Source: Lachnospiraceae bacterium (GTDB lineage Bacteria > Bacillota_A > Clostridia > Lachnospirales > Lachnospiraceae). From it: DNA of 26,115 bases. The DNA lies in the NCBI GenBank assembly GCA_009911175.1, contig QXWX01000096.1:1-26115 (forward strand), given 5' to 3'. Of this stretch, positions 21,998 to 26,115 are shown in pieces. The notes beneath the pieces were generated by a model. It was not told the origin of the DNA. It did no database searches and saw nothing but the letters and a program-made list of their open reading frames with translations. The first letter of the stretch is position 1. Each line of letters begins with the position of its first letter. The position numbers were made by a program, and so were the translations under genes.

Positions 21998-22029
21998 GCG
22001 GAGGCCCCATGGATTTCCATGGCCTCCGC
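21998..22029. other. Strong hairpin between the two XRE genes
   Basis: GCGGAGGCC (21998-22006) and GGCCTCCGC (22021-22029) with inner CCATGG pairing form a GC-rich stem just beyond the copy 2 stop. There is no T-run, so it may attenuate transcription between the two genes rather than end it. Confidence 0.55.
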
Positions 22030-22038
22030 TGAGGTCGG

Positions 22039-22314
22039 TCACTTGACCTTATGCGGCTCATCCGGATCCAGGCCTGCAAAGAAATCGTCATATGCACATC
22101 CATAGATCTTCCGGAGCTGAATGAGTACGCTGATCCGGATATTCAATTCCCCGGTTTCATATTTTTCATAAGTACTCCGGCCAATGTCACAGGAACGGCG
22201 CTGTAATTCCGCACACAGCTTCTCTTGTGACAGCCCGCTCGTTTTCCGCAGTTTTCTAAGGTTTTCCCCATGTTGCAGTCGCGCCTTAACTTTTGCTCCA
22301 TTTTTACACCTCAT
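22039..22314 (-). CDS. XRE-family regulator, copy 2, with a disrupted 5' end
   Basis: This is the paralog of copy 1, matching it from GENLRKLRKTSGLSQEKL through RSTYEKYETGELNIRI to DDFFAGLDPDEPHKVK. The open frame allows a start at 22314 (MRCKNGAKVKARLQHGENL), but its first 16 residues do not match copy 1 and no ribosome site precedes it. The expected start is the ATG at 22301, preceded by GAGGTG and encoding MEQKLRRDCNMG, which matches copy 1 (MEREQKLRRDRDMG). That frame goes off after a run of four G (22269-22266): one extra G would join the two frames. So the gene is frameshifted, uses the odd upstream start, or carries a sequencing error. Confidence 0.75.
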   Translation of the reverse strand: MRCKNGAKVKARLQHGENLRKLRKTSGLSQEKLCAELQRRSCDIGRSTYEKYETGELNIRISVLIQLRKIYGCAYDDFFAGLDPDEPHKVK

Positions 22315-22326
22315 TTGAATTTTCAG

Positions 22327-22407
22327 TTTTTGACCAGTATTGGTTGCAACTTCTTGTTATTTTATGGTATGCTGACTGAAAATATTGACCTCTATACTGG
22401 TCAAAAA
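22327..22407. promoter_or_regulatory. Shared operator between XRE copy 2 and a divergent gene
   Basis: TTTTTGACCAGTAT (22327-22340) and ATACTGGTCAAAAA (22394-22407) are perfect 14-bp inverted copies, 53 bp apart, in the gap between divergent genes. A plus-strand promoter candidate, TTGCAA (22344-22349) with TATGCT (22368-22373), lies between them. Paired distant half-sites suggest autoregulation by the XRE protein, perhaps with looping. Confidence 0.6.
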
Positions 22408-22426
22408 GTAAAGAGAGAGAAAGATC

Positions 22427-22891
22427 ATGAAGGAAATACTGGATAAAACACAGAAACATTCTATAGATGACAGGAAAAGGATTGTGAATAAAAAGTTCAG
22501 CAGGATCGTATATCTGGCGGTTCTCCTGGTGATCCCGATTTTGGGATACCTGCAATGGGGACGTGATGTGGCGGTGTGCAGCAGCAATCCAAATATATTT
22601 TCGAATGGGAGTCTGGAAGAGATATCGATCATAGCGAATAAGCTGTATATATTTGATCGGGAAAAATTTGCAAAATATGTATTGCAGAGATGCGCGGACA
22701 ATTCTTTCAGGGAGGTCCGGTTTTCTTATGATCTGAGCGGATATCCGAATGAAGTGCATATCACCGTATATATGAATCGGGCTGCATGGAAATGGAGGAA
22801 AAAGGCTTTTGAGATCCGTTGGATTTCAGAGGAGGATAAGCATTACAATATAGTAGAAAATCCGGAGAAATATAGAATAGAGATTTTTTAG
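22427..22891 (+). CDS. Single-pass membrane protein of unknown function
   Basis: I do not recognise this 154-residue protein. Residues 1-24 are basic and charged, and residues about 26-43 (IVYLAVLLVIPILGYLQW) form one membrane helix, so a C-terminal domain of about 110 residues probably lies outside the cell (positive-inside rule). That domain contains ISIIANKLYIFDREKFAKYV and aromatic-rich strands such as EVHITVYMN and KAFEIRW, and has two cysteines. The ribosome site (AAAGAGAGAGAAAG) is purine-rich but weak. It is divergent from XRE copy 2 and shares its operator-like region, so it is the likely regulated target. Confidence 0.7.
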   Translation: MKEILDKTQKHSIDDRKRIVNKKFSRIVYLAVLLVIPILGYLQWGRDVAVCSSNPNIFSNGSLEEISIIANKLYIFDREKFAKYVLQRCADNSFREVRFSYDLSGYPNEVHITVYMNRAAWKWRKKAFEIRWISEEDKHYNIVENPEKYRIEIF

Positions 22892-22929
22892 ACGCAGACG
22901 CAGAAAGCCGCCTGTGGTTCGGTCCCATA

Positions 22930-22958
22930 TTGAAAATCCGAGCCTGTTTTGCTATATT
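22930..22958 (+). promoter_or_regulatory. Promoter of the PAS-Fis regulator gene
   Basis: TTGAAA (22930-22935) and TATATT (22953-22958) are 17 bp apart, 39 bp before the chosen ATG. Confidence 0.65.
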
Positions 22959-22996
22959 TTAGGTATACAACTCCAAACAGAGAAAGGCGCATACTA

Positions 22997-23479
22997 ATGA
23001 AAGCAAACAGTATTTTTAACGCGATCCGGCATGGGATCTTAATCTGCAACGCAGACGGATGTATTGTATTTTTTAACCGTGTTTATGGGGAATTCATTGG
23101 CCGGGAGCTCCGGGATGTGAGGAACAGGCCCATCACGGAGCTCCGTCCGGGTTCTCATGTCCCAGAAGTCCTGAGATTCCGCCGTCCCATAGAGAATATT
23201 CTGAGAAATGAAAACGGGCAGGAATATTTTGCCAGTATCTATCCGCTTGTTGAAAGTGAGATGTTCAATGGAACCATATCTCTGGTCACGACGATCGGGC
23301 AGATTGAAGAGCATGTATCCAGGGATATGCGTACCTTGTATGAGCGCACCCGTGAATTTGAAAAGCAGGAGATCCTGCGCGCCGTCGCCCTGTACGGCAA
23401 CACTCTGGAGGGAAAGAAGATGGCCGCGAAAAGCCTCGGTATCTCTCTGGCCTCTCTTTATAACAAATTAAAAGATTAA
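22997..23479 (+). CDS. PAS-Fis regulator lacking an AAA+ domain
   Basis: This 160-residue regulator has an N-terminal PAS domain (about residues 4-100), visible as IRHGILICNADGCIVFFNRV followed by the typical NRPITEL turn, and a C-terminal Fis-type helix-turn-helix (about 120-160) ending AAKSLGISLASLYNKLKD. These flank an AAA+ ATPase in sigma-54 activators of the RocR/PrpR type, but the ATPase is absent here. It therefore cannot remodel sigma-54 holoenzyme and more likely acts as a simple DNA-binding regulator. The ATG at 22997 follows GAAAGGCG; a longer frame to 22949 would start inside the promoter. It lies 178 bp before the AtuA-type/hydrolase pair, and the dyad at 23507-23524 is its probable site. 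Confidence 0.82.
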   Translation: MKANSIFNAIRHGILICNADGCIVFFNRVYGEFIGRELRDVRNRPITELRPGSHVPEVLRFRRPIENILRNENGQEYFASIYPLVESEMFNGTISLVTTIGQIEEHVSRDMRTLYERTREFEKQEILRAVALYGNTLEGKKMAAKSLGISLASLYNKLKD

Positions 23480-23506
23480 GGATCATTATCCTGGCAGAGT
23501 CTATTT

Positions 23507-23556
23507 ATTCTAAATCTTTAGAATATCCTTGTACCCTCCTTTCAATTCTCTATAAT
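23507..23556 (+). promoter_or_regulatory. Operator dyad and promoter of the AtuA/hydrolase operon
   Basis: ATTCTAAATCTTTAGAAT (23507-23524) is a perfect dyad with 8-bp arms. It sits 4 bp before TTGTAC (23529-23534), which is 16 bp from a consensus TATAAT (23551-23556). This position suits an activator touching RNA polymerase. The leader to the ATG at 23658 is about 95 nt. Confidence 0.65.
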
Positions 23557-23657
23557 AAGAATCACAGATTGAAAGTCTTTTCCGTCTGCTCCATATTTAT
23601 CCCACGGGAAGACGTCCATGCTGAAGTAACATATATGGTGACGGAAGGAGGCTCCTT

Positions 23658-23960
23658 ATGAAGTTAAGAGAAATTGCCCATTCACGTACCGGCGATAAGG
23701 GAGAAATCTCCAATATTTCCCTGATCCCTTACGATGAAAAGGATTATGAACTGTTAAAAGAAAAGGTCACGGCAGAAAAGGTGAAAGCATATTTTTCAGA
23801 AATCTGCCATGGTGAAGTCATCCGGTATGAACTGGACGGCCTGAAAGCCTTCAATTTTGTCCTGGACAAAACACTTGGCGGCGGTGTCACCCGTTCACTT
23901 GCCATTGACAAACACGGCAAAGCGCTGGGAATGGCCTTGCTGGAGATGGAAATATCATAA
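23658..23960 (+). CDS. AtuA-related small protein (ferredoxin-like fold)
   Basis: This 100-residue protein resembles the C-terminal domain of AtuA-type proteins of acyclic terpene and branched acid utilisation, which also occurs as a separate small protein. The pattern LREIAHSRTGDKGEISNISL at the start, then YELDGLKAFNFVLDKTLGGG and TRSLAIDKHGKALG, is characteristic. The usual partner (a DUF1446-type protein) is not beside it. AAGGAGG (23645-23651) precedes the ATG. It lies 18 bp before a hydrolase gene and behind a shared promoter, so the two are probably cotranscribed. The molecular role of this domain is not established. Confidence 0.8.
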   Translation: MKLREIAHSRTGDKGEISNISLIPYDEKDYELLKEKVTAEKVKAYFSEICHGEVIRYELDGLKAFNFVLDKTLGGGVTRSLAIDKHGKALGMALLEMEIS

Positions 23961-23978
23961 GAAAGAAAGGATCAGTCT

Positions 23979-24056
23979 ATGGAAGATTTTACGCAAATAC
24001 GGATCAAACAATTAAAAATGGAAGACTTTACGCAAATACGAATCAAACAATTAAAA
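23979..24056 (+). repeat. Tandem 39-bp duplication of the hydrolase start
   Basis: Units 23979-24017 and 24018-24056 differ at 2 of 39 bases, both silent, and each encodes MEDFTQIRIKQLK with its own ATG. The duplication keeps the frame. Confidence 0.95.
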
Positions 24057-25691
24057 GAAGATTATGAAAACTGCGGCTTTCCCAGGACAAACTCCGAATA
24101 TACCGTAGAGGAACAGATGCTCCCCATGCGGGATGGCAGGCGGATGAAAACCGTGATCTACAGACCCGTCGGATCAGAAAGATATCCGGTGCTTTTGAGG
24201 CGTACCTGCTATCCCTCCGATAAAGGTCTGATCCAGGTGGACGCGGAAAACTGCGCTCTTCGGGGTTATGCGTTTGTCTATCAGTTCTGCCGCGGGACAG
24301 GAGGCTCGGAGGGAGAGTGGTTTCCCAATATAAATGAGCGGGACGATGGGATTGATACGGTCAACTGGATCTGTGAACAGCCATGGTGTGAAGCAGTCGG
24401 CTACTGGGGAGCTTCTTACACCGCCCTGACGGGATGGGCTTTTGCTGATGCGGCAAAGGGAAAAGTAAGCTCAATGTTTTTAGTGCATTATGGTACGGAT
24501 CGCTTTGCTTCCGCTTATCATAAAGGCCTGTTCCATCATGACATATTGACCTCCTGGTCGATGCAGAATGCCGGACGCCCGGTCGACGCGGATTATATTT
24601 CCTCCTGCCGGTACCTGCCGCATATTGAGGTAGATGAAGCGCTCTGGGGAGGGAAGCTTTCCTGGTACCGGGATTATATTTCCAACGAATATCCGGAAGA
24701 CGCGTACTGGCAGCAGGGATGGTGGAAACAGCTCCGGGAGATCCCTTCGAAAGTGGAGATTCCTCTGTACATTTTAAGCGGGTGGTATGACCACCATCAT
24801 GAGAGCGCTATGAAGACCTGGAGCCGCCTGAGACGTGAAACCCGGAAAATGAGCTGGCTGGAAATCGGCGGATGGAATCACGGCCTGCAGCCGGTGCTCC
24901 AGGATAAAAAGGTAGAGAATATAGAGAATGTGGAAGCCGTCAAGGCGCTTACCTGGTTTGAACTGACATTGAAAAAGAAGCAGGTGCCCGAACAGAAAAT
25001 CCGGTATTATGTTCCGGGAAATGACTGCTGGATGGAGGCGGATTCCTGGGAGAAAATCCTGCGTCAGAACCAGACCCTTTATCTGGACGCCGATCATCAG
25101 TCGCTTTGTCAGGACGTGTCCGGTCTGCCGACAAGTACATGCGGCTATACATATGATCCGGATGATCCCGTTCCCACAAATGGCGGTGACTGCACGCTGG
25201 CAAGCTGGCTGAAGACCGGAAGTCTTCTGCAGGAAAAGCCAGGATGGAGGGAAGATGTAGTTTCTTTCCTGTCGGAGCCTCTGGAAAAAGAACGGATCAT
25301 CAACGGACAGATCGAGGTGGAGCTGTGGGTCAGGACGGATCGGGAAAATACGGCCTTTTTCGCCAGCATTGATGAAATGACCCCGGAAGGAAACTCTTAT
25401 CATATCCGTACATCCGGTACGACCATCCGTCATGAATTGCCACGGGGAGAGCGGTATGTACCGGGAACTCCAGTGAAGGTGACGTTGGATATGAGCGATA
25501 TCTGTTATGCCCTTCCCGCAGGCTCCCGCATCCGCATTGATGTGACCTCCTCAGATTTTCCGCAGTACCATGCCCACAGCAACCAGCCGGGAGATTGGGC
25601 AGAGGCAAAGGAAAATGTCATTGCCCATCAGACGATCCTGACCGGAAAGGATTATCCGAGCTGTGTGAAAATACCTTGTCAAAAGACATGA
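23979..25691 (+). CDS. CocE/NonD-type serine hydrolase (X-Pro dipeptidyl-peptidase superfamily)
   Basis: This 570-residue protein has the S15/CocE architecture: an alpha/beta hydrolase core with the nucleophile motif GYWGASYTALTG (S146), an early oxyanion segment RTCYPSDKG and FCRGTGGSEGEW, a helical cap, and a C-terminal jelly-roll ending in VTSSDFPQYHAHSNQPG. The catalytic histidine is probably the one in IGGWNHGLQ. Members hydrolyse esters or amides, including acyl esters and X-Pro peptides. No signal peptide is seen. Residues 1-13 are exactly repeated at 14-26, so translation may begin at either ATG; only the first has a ribosome site (GAAAGGATC). The substrate probably relates to the AtuA-type partner. 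Confidence 0.9.
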   Translation: MEDFTQIRIKQLKMEDFTQIRIKQLKEDYENCGFPRTNSEYTVEEQMLPMRDGRRMKTVIYRPVGSERYPVLLRRTCYPSDKGLIQVDAENCALRGYAFVYQFCRGTGGSEGEWFPNINERDDGIDTVNWICEQPWCEAVGYWGASYTALTGWAFADAAKGKVSSMFLVHYGTDRFASAYHKGLFHHDILTSWSMQNAGRPVDADYISSCRYLPHIEVDEALWGGKLSWYRDYISNEYPEDAYWQQGWWKQLREIPSKVEIPLYILSGWYDHHHESAMKTWSRLRRETRKMSWLEIGGWNHGLQPVLQDKKVENIENVEAVKALTWFELTLKKKQVPEQKIRYYVPGNDCWMEADSWEKILRQNQTLYLDADHQSLCQDVSGLPTSTCGYTYDPDDPVPTNGGDCTLASWLKTGSLLQEKPGWREDVVSFLSEPLEKERIINGQIEVELWVRTDRENTAFFASIDEMTPEGNSYHIRTSGTTIRHELPRGERYVPGTPVKVTLDMSDICYALPAGSRIRIDVTSSDFPQYHAHSNQPGDWAEAKENVIAHQTILTGKDYPSCVKIPCQKT

Positions 25692-26006
25692 TGGATATTG
25701 AAATGCCGGAGATGAATGGTCTGGAGCTTGCCGCGAAGATACGGCTTCCATGCTTTTCCGGATAAAGAGGCGGCATACGGTGAGGTTTTCCGCGTCCTGA
25801 AACCGGGCGGCATACGGCGGATGGTATAAGCTGCCCTGTGTGGAGATCGATAACCGAAAGGTGCTGTTAAAGGATGGGCAGGGACAGTCCGGCTGGAAAA
25901 GGCAGCAGTAAAGCCGTTCCGGGTGGAGATTGTGCTGCGTTCAGGCGAACAGACAGCAGTGGGTTGTGCATATTATACAAATATAAAGGATGCATTTTTT
26001 GTGTAA
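25688..26006 (+). pseudogene. String of unrelated gene fragments
   Basis: Three fragments lie end to end in different frames. From 25688 MMDIEMPEMNGLELAAKIR is the phospho-acceptor region of a response-regulator receiver, stopping at 25765. From 25749 HAFPDKEAAYGEVFRVLKPGG is a piece of a class I SAM-dependent methyltransferase, stopping at 25829. From 25813 YGGWYKLPCVEIDNRKVLL continues, after a frameshift near 25872, as KAAVKPFRVEIVLRSG and ends DAFFV at 26006; this last protein is unrecognised. None has a start with a ribosome site. The pattern suggests repeated illegitimate joining or decay. Confidence 0.65.
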
Positions 26007-26014
26007 AATCTCCT

Positions 26015-26044
26015 TTGATTTTCATCCATATGATGATGTATAAT
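26015..26044 (+). promoter_or_regulatory. Possible promoter at the right edge
   Basis: TTGATT (26015-26020) and TATAAT (26039-26044) are 18 bp apart. The gene it would serve lies outside the window, and a hairpin follows at 26078. Confidence 0.35.
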
Positions 26045-26074
26045 TACTAAGGAAAGCATCTGATTCATCACAAC

Positions 26075-26099
26075 AAAAAAGCAGGAAAAAACCTGCTTT
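26075..26099 (-). terminator. Terminator of a gene right of the window
   Basis: AAAGCAGG (26078-26085) and CCTGCTTT (26092-26099) are perfect arms around six A. On the minus strand the stem leads into a T-run, so it ends a leftward transcript entering from the right. Confidence 0.65.
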
Positions 26100-26115
26100 G
26101 AATCTGATGATTTCC

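Noticed and set aside
22304..22759. Minus-strand frames (151 and 114 codons) over the unknown membrane protein
   Set aside because: They cover the divergent promoter and operator, lack ribosome sites and have shadow-like composition.

Overview
The window looks like chromosomal DNA of a gut-type member of the Clostridia, most likely a Lachnospiraceae relative. The reasons are moderate GC coding sequence, strong AGGAGG ribosome sites, a T-box-controlled thrS, sigma-A promoters, short Cro/C1-type regulators of the kind common in that family, and a degraded DUF4143 ATPase. The genus is inferred from general character, not shown. No rRNA, tRNA, CRISPR array, insertion sequence or phage gene was seen.

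Layout. 1-2141: a type-B carboxylesterase (+), then a 57-residue orphan protein (-). 2219-8200: a Bce-like module (+) of response regulator, histidine kinase, ABC ATPase and large FtsX-type permease, with a direct-repeat operator before the transporter. 8247-10158: a Na/Pi-cotransporter/PhoU-like protein (-) behind a sigma-A promoter, a leader resembling the yybP-ykoY (Mn2+) riboswitch, and an intrinsic terminator. 10283-12138: a shattered DUF4143 ATPase, a Nudix hydrolase and a repeat-containing protein of unknown function. 12212-16897: a second two-component system (-) downstream of an orphan lipoprotein that joins a solute-binding-protein fold to a domain resembling the 5'-nucleotidase C-terminal domain. 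17058-17592: a symmetric repeat cluster and a second copy of the 57-residue protein with the same upstream region. 17661-21464: an AT-rich MATE exporter and thrS with its T-box leader. 21515-22891: two tandem XRE regulators and a divergent single-pass membrane protein sharing an operator-like region. 22930-25691: a short PAS-Fis regulator, an AtuA-type small protein and a CocE-type hydrolase, probably one regulated cassette. 25688-26115: gene debris and a terminator for a gene beyond the right edge.

The observation I consider most novel is the pair of 57-residue proteins about 15 kb apart. They share about 67% of residues, and an ungapped 91-bp upstream block is 71/91 identical, including a -10-like hexamer and direct repeats spaced by 22 bp. 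I cannot assign a function. Next come the Mn2+-riboswitch-like leader before a Na/Pi-type transporter, the binding-protein/nucleotidase-domain fusion next to a two-component system, and the 5' frameshift in one XRE paralog. All counts were made by eye.
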